Positions 42,573 through 51,554 of a stretch of DNA of 64,000 bases are shown piece by piece (within the stretch, counting starts at the first letter, position 1; the number at the start of each line of letters is the position of its first letter). Below the pieces are notes generated by a model. It was not told the DNA's origin. It worked only from the letters and a program-made list of their open reading frames with translations, and ran no database searches. Position numbers and translations under genes: made by a program. The stretch lies in the NCBI GenBank assembly GCA_003225055.1, contig QIAU01000154.1, positions 1-64,000 on the forward strand, read 5' to 3'. The DNA is from Acidobacteriota bacterium. Lineage in GTDB: Bacteria; Acidobacteriota; Terriglobia; Terriglobales; Acidobacteriaceae.

Positions 42573-44324
42573 ATGATCAGTTTCAAGAGCTTCTTCCTGG
42601 TCTTCACTCTGCTGGCCGCCTGGGCCCTCTCGTCGCTTGCGCAAGATGGCTCGCCCGACCACCCTTCGTCTTCTGAGGTCACGAAGCCCGAGAAGGTGGA
42701 ACCTCGGGACCTGGACGTCGAGCCGCCCCCCGCCCCATTGCCTGCGGCTTCTTTCGACGCCGTGGTCGATCGGGTGATCGAGCGGGAGCACTTCTTTCTC
42801 ACCCAGGTTCGGAAGCAGCATCCCTTGATTGAGACCTACATCCAGAACACTCGAAAAGACGAGGAATTAGGCGAAGTTCCATCCAGCGACCGGTATTTTC
42901 TCGGACGCCTGGACCTGAGCAATGGGACCAGGGACGATTCTTTTCTGGGGCAGCCCGGGTTCGGAAGCCGGTTCTTAAGCAAGCTGACCACCTTCTATTC
43001 GCTCAAGTTCCTGCCTCTGGGATTTGCGCAGATGGTCATACTCGATTCCGATTTCGAGCGCCAATATTACGACTTCCGCTTCGTCCGCCGGGAATTTATG
43101 GGCGAAGTGCGCTGTATCGTCATCGATGTTCAGCCCAAGCCGCACGCGGGCAATGGCCGGTTTGTCGGGCGCATCTGGGTGGAAGATCGCGACTACAACA
43201 TTGTGCGCTTCAACGGCACCTACGCGCCGCGGCCCCGCTACAGCTACTACCTGCATTTCGACAGCTGGCGCTTAAATCTCCGGCCTGGAGTTTGGCTTCC
43301 GGCCTATGTCTACAGCCAGGAAACGGACCTCAAATATCGGGGCTCGCAAACGCTAAGTTTCAAAGCGCAAACCCGGCTGTGGGGCTACGACCTCCAGCGC
43401 CTGGCGCGCAATGAAGAATTCACGCAGATCCTCGTAGACGAACCCGAGAGCGTGCGTGACCAAAGCCAGTCGACCGAGGACGCCGCGCCGGTTCAGGCAC
43501 AGCGGCTTTGGCAGCGGCAAGCGGAAGAGAACACGCTTGAGCGGCTCGAGAAAATTGGCCTGCTCGCGCCTCCCGGCGAGGTGGATAAAGTCCTCGAAAC
43601 CGTCGTCAACAACCTTGAGGTCACGAATAACCTGGATGTGCAGCCCGAAGTGCGCTGCCGCGTCCTACTCACTTCGCCGCTCGAGTCGTTTACCATCGGC
43701 CACACTATCGTCGTCAGCCGCGGAATGGTGGACGTGCTGCCCGACGAAGCGTCGCTGGCCATGGTGCTCGCCCATGAGTTAGGACACCTCGTATTAGGGC
43801 ATGAAATCGACACCAAGTTTGCCTTCAACGACAAACTGTTCTTCCCCGATGACCAGACCTTCGATCGCCTCGGCTTCGGGCACAGCTCGGAGGAGGAGGA
43901 GGCTGCTGACAAGAAAGCGCTGGGGTTTTTGCAGAACTCTCCTTATAAAGACAAACTGAGCAATGCAGGATTATTCTTGCGCGCGCTCCAGGAACGGGCG
44001 CCCGAGCTCAAGAGCCTGATCCGGCCACACCTGGGGGACCGGGTGGGCAGCAAGAACAGCGTGCGCATGGCGGATCTGCTTATCTCAGCTCCCAAACTGG
44101 ACGAGCGGCGTGTCGATCAGATCGCCGCTCTGCCCCTCGGCGGGCGGGTTAAGCTGGATCCCTGGAGCAACAAGATTGAATTAATTAAGACTAAACCGGT
44201 AGCCTTGATGTCTCCCCGCGAGAAGATGCCGTTCGAGGTCACGCCATTCTTTCCCTACTTGACCAGGCTCAAGGAGAACCCTGCGACGCCTCAGAAAGCG
44301 GCTCTGACCGGGCGTGTCGAATAG
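42573..44324 (+). CDS. Secreted M48-family metallopeptidase with long N-terminal domain
   Basis: The product has 583 residues starting at ATG 42573 with AAAGGA upstream. Signal peptide: KSFFLVFTLLAAWALSSLAQ. Residues 60-300 are a beta-rich domain (RYFLGRLDLSNGTRDDSFLG, IVIDVQPKPHAGNGRFVGRIWV) resembling outer-membrane or lipoprotein-carrier folds. The peptidase domain follows, with zinc site H401-E402-H405 in LAHELGHLVLGHE and third ligand Glu probably in SEEEEAADKKAL. The arrangement resembles BepA/YfgC-type proteases that supervise outer-membrane proteins. Pairing with a TonB-like gene suggests envelope maintenance. The operon is followed by a 116-base gap and convergent pilin gene. Confidence 0.85.
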   Translation: MISFKSFFLVFTLLAAWALSSLAQDGSPDHPSSSEVTKPEKVEPRDLDVEPPPAPLPAASFDAVVDRVIEREHFFLTQVRKQHPLIETYIQNTRKDEELGEVPSSDRYFLGRLDLSNGTRDDSFLGQPGFGSRFLSKLTTFYSLKFLPLGFAQMVILDSDFERQYYDFRFVRREFMGEVRCIVIDVQPKPHAGNGRFVGRIWVEDRDYNIVRFNGTYAPRPRYSYYLHFDSWRLNLRPGVWLPAYVYSQETDLKYRGSQTLSFKAQTRLWGYDLQRLARNEEFTQILVDEPESVRDQSQSTEDAAPVQAQRLWQRQAEENTLERLEKIGLLAPPGEVDKVLETVVNNLEVTNNLDVQPEVRCRVLLTSPLESFTIGHTIVVSRGMVDVLPDEASLAMVLAHELGHLVLGHEIDTKFAFNDKLFFPDDQTFDRLGFGHSSEEEEAADKKALGFLQNSPYKDKLSNAGLFLRALQERAPELKSLIRPHLGDRVGSKNSVRMADLLISAPKLDERRVDQIAALPLGGRVKLDPWSNKIELIKTKPVALMSPREKMPFEVTPFFPYLTRLKENPATPQKAALTGRVE

Positions 44325-44440
44325 ACGGGCTGATTCGGAATCAGACTTCTCGACGGGGCAGAGACGATGCCTTCGAGGAAAACACTACGGAGCTGTCTTG
44401 GGCGGCCATCCGATCGGAGCAAGCCTAGCCAGGAGGCTTC

Positions 44441-44605
44441 CTATTGAATCCCGCTGGCGACTCCCGAAAATACGGTGTTGGCACTGGAACCGATGAGGCG
44501 CACCGTACCGATCACAATCACTAAAATGACCGCCAACATGACGGCGTACTCGGCGATGTCCTGACCGCTCTCATCCGACCAAAATTGAACTAGTAGATCT
44601 GACAC
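44441..44605 (-). CDS. Flp/Fap-type IVb pilin
   Basis: The start is GTG 44605 (54 residues), supported by AAGGAG seven bases upstream; earlier open codons lack any family sequence. The core is DESGQDIAEYAVMLAVILVIV, the class III prepilin pattern in which TadV-type peptidase cuts after Gly and Glu sits at +5 followed by Tyr. A single hydrophobic helix ends SSANTVFSGVASGIQ. The length is normal for Flp pilins. No tad/cpa assembly genes are in the window, so its secretion system must lie elsewhere, or the gene is an orphan. The next gene upstream is the NarL regulator, 199 bases away, same strand. Confidence 0.75.
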   Translation of the reverse strand: MSDLLVQFWSDESGQDIAEYAVMLAVILVIVIGTVRLIGSSANTVFSGVASGIQ

Positions 44606-44803
44606 GACCGGGCTCCTTAAAAGTTTAACGGCTCCGGGCAGCGGCACGAGGGAAAAATGGAATAAATAAAGTGTGCACGCCCAGGCTCCCGTTATTACGC
44701 TAATGCTAGTTTTCTCCAGGGGGTCCGCCAATGGCCCGGTGGTGACCCCCGATGGCACAAAGGTGGTGTATCAAAGCGGTCCAGAAATTAGCCCAAAAAC
44801 CGG

Positions 44804-45490
44804 CTATTGGACGCTGATTAGCGGCAAAGACTGGTTCACAGCAAAAAGGGCAAGCTCCAAACGGGTCGAAACCCCGAGCTTATCGAAGATGTTGCTCAAG
44901 TGATGTTTGACTGTATCTTCGCTAATCTTAAAGTACTCAGCGATTTCCTTGTTGGCGAAGCCCGCCACTACGGCCGAGACGATCTCCAGCTCGCGGGGCG
45001 TGAGACCAAACTTCTTCTGCCGTGCGTCCTCCCCGGATGCCTGCATCAGCCCCTGCAGATACTGCACGAGGTTGGAAACGCTTTGCCGGGCCACCCAGTA
45101 TTCGCCGGCCATGACCGTGTGAATGGCCTTGAGGAGAAGCTCGGTGGCGGAGTCTTTCAACACCACGCCCCGGGCGCCCAGCTGCAGGGCTTCAACAATC
45201 TGGCTCTTTTCCGCGGCCGCGGTGAGCAGGATGACCCGTACCGCATTGGCAGAACTCCCCGCACTCAGCTCCCGCAATGCTTCCAGGCCCGGGTACTTGG
45301 GCATGGCCAGGTCGAGCAGCATGATGTCGGGCTTGAGCTGACGGGCCAGTTTGACGGCTTCGGCGCCATCCTTCGCTTCGCCAAGAACCTTCAGGTCGGA
45401 TTCTGCTTCCAAGAGACGGCGCAGGCCGTCCCGAAAAATGGGGTGGTCGTCGGCGATCACGATTCGGATGGGGTGGGCTTTCCTATCCAT
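44804..45490 (-). CDS. NarL/FixJ-type response regulator
   Basis: The product has 228 residues. Receiver domain 1-125 has acidic D14/D15, phosphorylation site D60 in IMLLDLAMP, a Thr in LLTAAAEK and Lys in VVLKDSA. The LuxR-type helix-turn-helix has FGLTPRELEIVSAVVAGFANKEIAEYF, then SEDTVKHHLSNIFDKLGVSTR. It overlaps the kinase gene upstream by eight bases, so the pair is translated together as a two-component system. Target genes are unknown; the Flp pilin gene downstream is a candidate. Confidence 0.92.
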   Translation of the reverse strand: MDRKAHPIRIVIADDHPIFRDGLRRLLEAESDLKVLGEAKDGAEAVKLARQLKPDIMLLDLAMPKYPGLEALRELSAGSSANAVRVILLTAAAEKSQIVEALQLGARGVVLKDSATELLLKAIHTVMAGEYWVARQSVSNLVQYLQGLMQASGEDARQKKFGLTPRELEIVSAVVAGFANKEIAEYFKISEDTVKHHLSNIFDKLGVSTRLELALFAVNQSLPLISVQ

Positions 45491-47321
45491 GAGCGGCTTC
45501 CTGCTCGTGCGGCACAGTTACCTCCAGGCGCGAACCTTGGCCCGGATTTGATTCTATCGTGAGTTCTCCATCAATCAAACGGACTCGTTCTTTAATTACG
45601 ACCGGGCCCTTGCGGGCCTCGTCCAACTGGGCCTGAGAAAGCCGACCGGAGAAATCGAAGCCGCGGCCATCATCCTCGATGATAAGCTTCCAATGATTGT
45701 GATCGGTGGAGAGCCGCACCACCACTTGGCGGGCCTTGCTGTGCTTGCGTACGTTCACCAGCGCCTCCTGGACGATACGGGTCAGCTCGCGGCAGGTGCG
45801 GGCGGGCATGCCGGTGGGTTCCAGATCGAAGACAAAGCGCGCCGAAATTCCGGTCTCGCGCTGGAATCTTTCGACCGTGTCGTTGACAAAGCTGGGCAGT
45901 TTGCGGGCGTCCACGTCGATGGACTTCATCTCTTGCATCAGTTCGCGCAGCTTCAAGATCTCTTCGCGCAGCAAACCCTGGATGCGGCCCAGTTCCCCCG
46001 AGATTCGCGGCGACTCACCCGTGGATTGGCGGCGCAGAACATCGACTTGCATCTCCATGGAAATCAGGGACTGCACGGCGCCGTCGTGGAGCTCGCGAGC
46101 CACGCGCGCCCGCTCCACCGCCCCCGCGCGCAAGCGCAGCCGGCGCAGCAGGAACACGTTATAGACAGCCGGGCTGACCTGACGGGTCAGCTCCTGTAAG
46201 AAGCGCAATTCGTCCGGCCGGTCGCCGCTCAGAAGGGGATCGAAGAGAAAGATACGCCCCCACCATTCCCGGCCCAAAGTAAAGGACACCGAAGCGACTG
46301 CCTGAAACTTATGGCGGCTGGTCAGCCGATCCACAAACTCGGAGGAGAGGCTGCGCTGCCGCACACCCTCCTGGTCCAAACCGATCAGCTCGAAGCTTGC
46401 TCCGTTGCGACTGGCATAAAAAACGTCGGCGGGAGAGTCAGCCAAATACAAATTGCGGTCGGCGGTGGCCGGGTTCAGCCATTTCAGCGGGGTGACGCTG
46501 CCACCGGAGACGGCGACTTCGCCGACAAAAATTCGGAAGCTGTTGGCTTCCTGGCTGGCCATCACCGCGGTTTGTGCGCCGAAGGTCGAAAGTAGTTCAT
46601 GAAGAATACCATGCAGAGTTCCGGTGGTTCCGAGCTCCACGCGAGCCTTTCCCAGAACGCGCGCGATCACTGCCTTTTCGGCGCGCAGTAGTTTTTGCTG
46701 CTCGGCGAGATAGCCCAGGAACAATCCAGTAATCATGAGAGAAACCGATCTCATGAAAAGGCGCTTGGGAAGAAACTCTTCGAGAACGGTTCCCGCGGGA
46801 TGAAAGACTCTCTCGAAGATAAAAGCCTCAACCCAAAACAGCGCCACCGCGGCGATTGCCGTTCCCAGGGTTTCCCACAAGCCCCAACGATAGGCGGCCG
46901 CTAGCAAAACGAATACAAAGAAGAGAAAGAACGGGCTGGGCTGCGCCGCCCCGTAAATCGAAATGACGGCCGGCCAGATAATGTCTGCGGTGTGCACCAG
47001 CAGCCGGAAGGCGGGCGTGGACTCGTGGCGCCAACGCACCAGCAGCATGACTACTACACTGTGCGCGATATAGATGCGCAGCAGCCAGTAAGGCGCAGCC
47101 GAGTTCGTGCTCAAGGCCGAGGGGTCCAGCCAGATCGCCACCAATGCGGAGATCGCCAAAAAAACCCGGGCGCTGGCCAGCCAGCGCTCGACACGACGGG
47201 TCTCGTCGGGGCTGATGGGGGCCCGCAGTCTCCACTGAAACCGGTGGCGATTGGCTAACAAGGGCAAAGGTAATGTTACCGCTAGTGCTGGTTGCCCGCT
47301 TTTCTGGGATATTATGGACAT
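45483..47321 (-). CDS. NarX-like sensor histidine kinase
   Basis: The start is uncertain; ATG 47321 is used (612 residues), and upstream ATGs at 47363 and 47429 are open. About five N-terminal membrane helices (residues 45-220: VFLAISALVAIWL, YIAHSVVVMLLV, FFLFFVFVLLAAA) are followed by a GAF-like domain (TLHGILHELLSTFGAQTAVM). The HisKA_3 dimerisation helix carries the phospho-His in ARVARELHDGAVQSL. The ATPase domain has IVQEALVNVRKHSKARQVVV, EDDGRGFDF and GQGSRLEVTVP. It pairs with the NarL regulator, overlapping it by eight bases. The signal may be sensed by the membrane part or GAF domain; ligand unknown. Confidence 0.88.
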   Translation of the reverse strand: MSIISQKSGQPALAVTLPLPLLANRHRFQWRLRAPISPDETRRVERWLASARVFLAISALVAIWLDPSALSTNSAAPYWLLRIYIAHSVVVMLLVRWRHESTPAFRLLVHTADIIWPAVISIYGAAQPSPFFLFFVFVLLAAAYRWGLWETLGTAIAAVALFWVEAFIFERVFHPAGTVLEEFLPKRLFMRSVSLMITGLFLGYLAEQQKLLRAEKAVIARVLGKARVELGTTGTLHGILHELLSTFGAQTAVMASQEANSFRIFVGEVAVSGGSVTPLKWLNPATADRNLYLADSPADVFYASRNGASFELIGLDQEGVRQRSLSSEFVDRLTSRHKFQAVASVSFTLGREWWGRIFLFDPLLSGDRPDELRFLQELTRQVSPAVYNVFLLRRLRLRAGAVERARVARELHDGAVQSLISMEMQVDVLRRQSTGESPRISGELGRIQGLLREEILKLRELMQEMKSIDVDARKLPSFVNDTVERFQRETGISARFVFDLEPTGMPARTCRELTRIVQEALVNVRKHSKARQVVVRLSTDHNHWKLIIEDDGRGFDFSGRLSQAQLDEARKGPVVIKERVRLIDGELTIESNPGQGSRLEVTVPHEQEAAHG

Positions 47322-47483
47322 TCCGGACAAAGGGCAAGCGAAACTTAAGACGCATCCCCTCATAAACTTGCAGGCTATTCCAGGTGCGGAGGAGGGCCGG
47401 GCGGAAACGATCTTTGGGTGAGCCGGCATAGGTTACTAAAGTAATTCCTGGTCCCGGCCATTCGCAGCTAGAATTGCCGCCGG

Positions 47484-49259
47484 GTGACTGTTTTGTCCAG
47501 GCGTTCGAAACTGTGGCTGCTGGCGACGGTGGTGTTGGTTGGTGCCCAGGCGTTGGCGGCGCTGTTGATTCCCCGCGGCTACCTGCTGACCGCGTTTAGC
47601 GACATCCTGCAAGCCTTGCTACTGGTTTCCGGCACGCTGGCTCTCATTCCAAACGCTAGCGCCACTCGCGGACGGATTCGCGGCTTCTGGATCCTGATGG
47701 CCGTCGGTGTCGCTTTCTGGTTCACCTATCAGTTGTGCTGGATTTATTTCGAAGTCTATCGGCAGCAGGAGCTGCCCGCTCTTTTCAGCGGGGACATCAT
47801 TCTGTTTTTGCACATTGTCCCCATGATGGCTGCGCTCGCACTCGAACCCGAGCGGCAGCAGGATGATCGCACCACCCGGCTGGGTTCCCTGGACTTTGTC
47901 CTTTTGCTGGTCTGGTGGGTCTATTTGTATCTGTTCACCGTCACGCCCTGGTCCGTCTACCCGAACGAATTGGCCTATCAGCAGAATCTGAACACAATTT
48001 ATCTGGCAGAAAAGCTGGTGTTTCTGGCAGCCCTCACCGTGGTGTGGACACGCAGTTCGCCGTCCTGGAAAACGATTTATGGCCAGCTTTTTGGCGCCAG
48101 CCTCATTTATTCCCTAAGTTCTTATGTGGCCACCTGGGCGATTCAGAAGCACGTCTATTACACGGGCAGTCTCTACGATATTCCCCTGGTGGTGTCCATG
48201 GGATGGTTCACGGTCTTCGCGCTGGTGGCCCGCGGTGTCCCGCCTCGCCAGGAAAAAACCTCGAAAACCGGGCATGGCGTGTGGGTGGCGCGACTAGGAA
48301 TGGCAGCCATCTTTTCTCTGCCTCTATTTGCTACCTGGGCTCTGCTTGACCGTACGGCGCCCCGCAGCATCGAGCAGTTGCGTCTGCTGCTGACGCTGGG
48401 CACCATCATGGTGATGGGCGCCATGGTTTTCATCAAGCAGCACGTGCTCGATCGGGAACTTCTCAGCCTCTTGCGAGCCTCGCAGCATTCCTGCGAAGAC
48501 TTAAAACGGCTGCAGGCACAGCTGGTACAGTCGGAGAAACTGGCTTCCCTGGGACAGCTGGTGGGGGGAGCGGCCCATGAATTGAATAATCCGCTCACTG
48601 CCATGCTCGGCTATGCTGACCTGCTGGCGTCGTCCCCCTTAAACGATGAACAACGCTCGCTGGCCGACAAGATCGGATACCAGGCGCGCCGCACCAAGAC
48701 GCTGGTCGCCAGCTTGCTCAGCTTTGCCAAGCAGGCTCCCGGGGAGAAGGCGCCGGTGGACATGAGCGCTCTGGCACAGACTGCGGTGAAGCTCTTTCAA
48801 CCGCAGTTACGGGCCCGCAAAATCGAGGTGCGCACCCGACTCACCACCGACCTGCCCGTCATCCGGGGCAATTCCAACCAGTGGCTGCAGGTGTTCATGC
48901 ACATCAGCAACAATGCCATGCAGGCGATGGAGGAAAGGGGTGGGGGAATTTTTACCATCACCACCGAACGCCAAGGCGACAGAATCGTGATCGAGTTCTG
49001 CGACAACGGTCCGGGAGCGCGACAACCCGAGCGGGTGTTTGATCCTTTCTACACCACCAAGCCGATCGGTCAGGGAACGGGTCTAGGCCTGAGCGCCTGC
49101 TACGGCATCGTCGAGGAACACCAGGGAAAAATTTCCTGTCACAACTGTCCCCAGGGCGGCGCGGTGTTTCGCATTGAACTTCCCGCCATTGACGCGAGCG
49201 ATTCGCTTCCGGAAACGAGGGCGGCGGGAGCGGCCGCTGGATCTTCGACGGAAAACTGA
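47484..49259 (+). CDS. Membrane sensor histidine kinase (NtrB-like core)
   Basis: The product has 591 residues starting at GTG 47484. About eight membrane helices (for example LWLLATVVLVGAQALAALL, FWILMAVGVAFWFTYQLC, LVFLAALTVVW) fill residues 10-310. A short coiled segment follows (DLKRLQAQLVQSEKLASLGQL). The phospho-His is in VGGAAHELNNPLTAMLGY, and the ATPase domain has NQWLQVFMHISNNAMQAM, FCDNGPGAR and GQGTGLGLSACYGI. No response regulator is adjacent; the NarL pair lies divergently next to it, so cross-talk is possible. Its multi-helix sensor resembles orphan kinases with integral-membrane sensing. Substrate unknown. Confidence 0.9.
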   Translation: MTVLSRRSKLWLLATVVLVGAQALAALLIPRGYLLTAFSDILQALLLVSGTLALIPNASATRGRIRGFWILMAVGVAFWFTYQLCWIYFEVYRQQELPALFSGDIILFLHIVPMMAALALEPERQQDDRTTRLGSLDFVLLLVWWVYLYLFTVTPWSVYPNELAYQQNLNTIYLAEKLVFLAALTVVWTRSSPSWKTIYGQLFGASLIYSLSSYVATWAIQKHVYYTGSLYDIPLVVSMGWFTVFALVARGVPPRQEKTSKTGHGVWVARLGMAAIFSLPLFATWALLDRTAPRSIEQLRLLLTLGTIMVMGAMVFIKQHVLDRELLSLLRASQHSCEDLKRLQAQLVQSEKLASLGQLVGGAAHELNNPLTAMLGYADLLASSPLNDEQRSLADKIGYQARRTKTLVASLLSFAKQAPGEKAPVDMSALAQTAVKLFQPQLRARKIEVRTRLTTDLPVIRGNSNQWLQVFMHISNNAMQAMEERGGGIFTITTERQGDRIVIEFCDNGPGARQPERVFDPFYTTKPIGQGTGLGLSACYGIVEEHQGKISCHNCPQGGAVFRIELPAIDASDSLPETRAAGAAAGSSTEN

Positions 49260-49262
49260 AGC

Positions 49263-51398
49263 CTACTTCGCCGGGCTCTCTTTCAACATGCGATCGAAGA
49301 AATCTGCCGCAGCCCCATAGGCCCTTATCCACGACTTCCACATCAGAAACCCATGAATCTCATCGGGAAAAACGAGTTGCTCGGTGTGAACGTGGTTTTC
49401 GCGTAATTTCTGGGCCAGATCGACGGTTTGGCTGAAGGGAACATTGCGGTCATCGTCGCCCTGAATCAAAAGCACAGGTGACTTCCACTGGACCAGAGAT
49501 CGGTTGGGCGAAGACTCGAAGGCCAGTTTTTCGGCTTCGGCTTTGTCGGGAGCACCCGGCATTTTCTCCCAACGAGGAAGAAACACGGACCAATCGTGCA
49601 CGCCGTGCAGATCCACTCCAGCGGCAAAAATATCGGAGTTGCGCGCCAGGCCCAACGCGGTCAGAAGGCCGCCATAGGAGCCGCCCCACAATCCGATTTT
49701 CTTCTTGTCCACGATGTCGAGACCCGCGAGGTATTTCGCGCCGGCCACGATGTCTTTGTACTCGGACGAACCACGCCAACCGGCATGGTCGGGCTCGCGG
49801 AAGGCACGCCCATACATGATGCCCAAGCGGTAGTTGACCGAGAGCACCAGATATCCGCGGCTCGCCAGGTATTGGTTCATGGCGTAGGCATTGTGGTAGT
49901 AATCCATGTAGTGAAACCCGAGCATCATCTGCCGGATGGGGCCGCCATGCATGAAGATCAGCGCCGGCCCGGCTTGAGCACGACCGTTCGGAACGAAGAG
50001 CTGGCCGTGAATTTCGAGTCCGTCTTCACTTTTGAAAATAACCTGCTTGGGAACGACCAGCTGGCGTGATGGAAAATCCCCCGGCAGAGCGGATGCCGCA
50101 ATCATCTCCCGGCCCCGGTCCCTGATCCGGTAGGGCATCGCCGGGCTGGTGGCGGTCGAACCCAGACAGGCAACATAATCTCCCAGTCCGGTGGCGACTG
50201 GATTCCATTCCATCGTCTCGCCTTGAGTGATGGGGCGAGGCTTCCCTTCGGGCAGTTCTACCCGCCAAAGGTGACGCCGATCGAGGTCACCCTGGTTCGA
50301 TGAATACAGCAGGGACTTCCTATCCGCGGGCAGCGTCACGTCTTCCACTTCGAATGGTCCAGGCGTGAGCAGCACGGACTTACCGCCGAATGTGGAAATC
50401 GAGTAGAGATGATTCCAGCCGTCCTGCTCGGAGGCGAACACAATCCGATCATTCGCCGGAAACAGGAAAGAAGTCTCGGCCGTGAGGCGGGGAAAGGAAT
50501 CGTCGGACTGGTTACCGCTGTGCCAGATCTCCCGTCCGTTGTCGCTTGCGGCCTCCGCCACCCAAATCGCCCAGGACACGACGCGTCGCGGAATCAAGGG
50601 CAATTTTTCCTCAACGCCGGGCACGCGGATAAAAGCAATCTGCCGGCCGTCAGGCGACCAGCGCGGATAGAGATCGCGATCGACGCTGGGGGAGAGGTAA
50701 CGTACCGAGTCGCGCCCGAAGTCATAAATCGCGATGAAACTGTGATCCTCGCGATGACTGACAAAAGCGATCTCGCGTCCGTCGGGAGACCACTTGGGAT
50801 TGAAATTCTCGCCGCGCACATCGGTCAACTGGTGAGCAGGCGTGGCTCCGGATACGGGCGCGATCCACAAGTGTTTGCGAGCTGCCCATACCGCAAACTG
50901 CCCATCGGGCGAGAGCTCGATGTCTTCGCAGCCCTCTTCGCCGCAACCCATTTCGCCCAGCAAACGCGGCCGATCGCCGTCCACGTCCATGGCCCAAACC
51001 TGCTGCTTGCGCGCCGTGACTCCGCTGGTGGGATCGGCGACCCGGCCTGCTTCATTGGTTTCCGAGCCGCGGGCATAGACCACGGTCCGGCCGTCCGGCG
51101 TCAGCCGCAGACTGGCGATCGGCTCGCCGTCGTCCCCTTGATAGTGCGTAACTTGCCGCGCGGCAAAGTTCGGCCCATCGGCAATCCACACGTTGCGTGC
51201 GCCTTTAGCGTCAAAGACCCACGCGATCCGGGGAGCATGGGAAGCCGCGACCAGGTTCGAAGGAAACGGCGAACTCATCACCTGTTCCAGCGTGAAGGTC
51301 TGCGCGCAAGCGGAAAGCGCGAGGAGGATGGCCAGAACCGCGAGCCAAAGCATTCGAACCGATGACGGAGTGCGAAAACAGGTGCGCTTGTCTGTCAT
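49263..51398 (-). CDS. S9-family prolyl oligopeptidase / dipeptidyl peptidase-like lipoprotein
   Basis: The product has 711 residues with a signal peptide ending in lipobox LSAC (LAVLAILLALSACAQ); an internal ATG at 51353 is an alternative start. N-terminal beta-propeller blades with WSPDGREIAFVSH and WSPDGRQIAFIR lead to the alpha/beta hydrolase: MHGGPIRQM (oxyanion), nucleophile Ser in GLWGGSYGGLLTALG, Asp in IQGDDDRNVPF, His in FPDEIHGFLMW. By family it removes N-terminal peptides with an internal proline preference. It lies four bases past the stop of the convergent kinase gene, so the ends abut. Confidence 0.9.
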   Translation of the reverse strand: MTDKRTCFRTPSSVRMLWLAVLAILLALSACAQTFTLEQVMSSPFPSNLVAASHAPRIAWVFDAKGARNVWIADGPNFAARQVTHYQGDDGEPIASLRLTPDGRTVVYARGSETNEAGRVADPTSGVTARKQQVWAMDVDGDRPRLLGEMGCGEEGCEDIELSPDGQFAVWAARKHLWIAPVSGATPAHQLTDVRGENFNPKWSPDGREIAFVSHREDHSFIAIYDFGRDSVRYLSPSVDRDLYPRWSPDGRQIAFIRVPGVEEKLPLIPRRVVSWAIWVAEAASDNGREIWHSGNQSDDSFPRLTAETSFLFPANDRIVFASEQDGWNHLYSISTFGGKSVLLTPGPFEVEDVTLPADRKSLLYSSNQGDLDRRHLWRVELPEGKPRPITQGETMEWNPVATGLGDYVACLGSTATSPAMPYRIRDRGREMIAASALPGDFPSRQLVVPKQVIFKSEDGLEIHGQLFVPNGRAQAGPALIFMHGGPIRQMMLGFHYMDYYHNAYAMNQYLASRGYLVLSVNYRLGIMYGRAFREPDHAGWRGSSEYKDIVAGAKYLAGLDIVDKKKIGLWGGSYGGLLTALGLARNSDIFAAGVDLHGVHDWSVFLPRWEKMPGAPDKAEAEKLAFESSPNRSLVQWKSPVLLIQGDDDRNVPFSQTVDLAQKLRENHVHTEQLVFPDEIHGFLMWKSWIRAYGAAADFFDRMLKESPAK

Positions 51399-51554
51399 AG
51401 GGGCAACAGCCTACCGCACGTTTTCCGGCTTTGCCAAGAGCGTGTGAGTTGTGTCGCCTCACGATGTGTTCACTGGCGGGATCGGTCAGCCCGGCACTAT
51501 AATGCGCAACTCTCGACGGTTACCCCCTAGGTTAGGGTCTACCGGAGGATCGTA

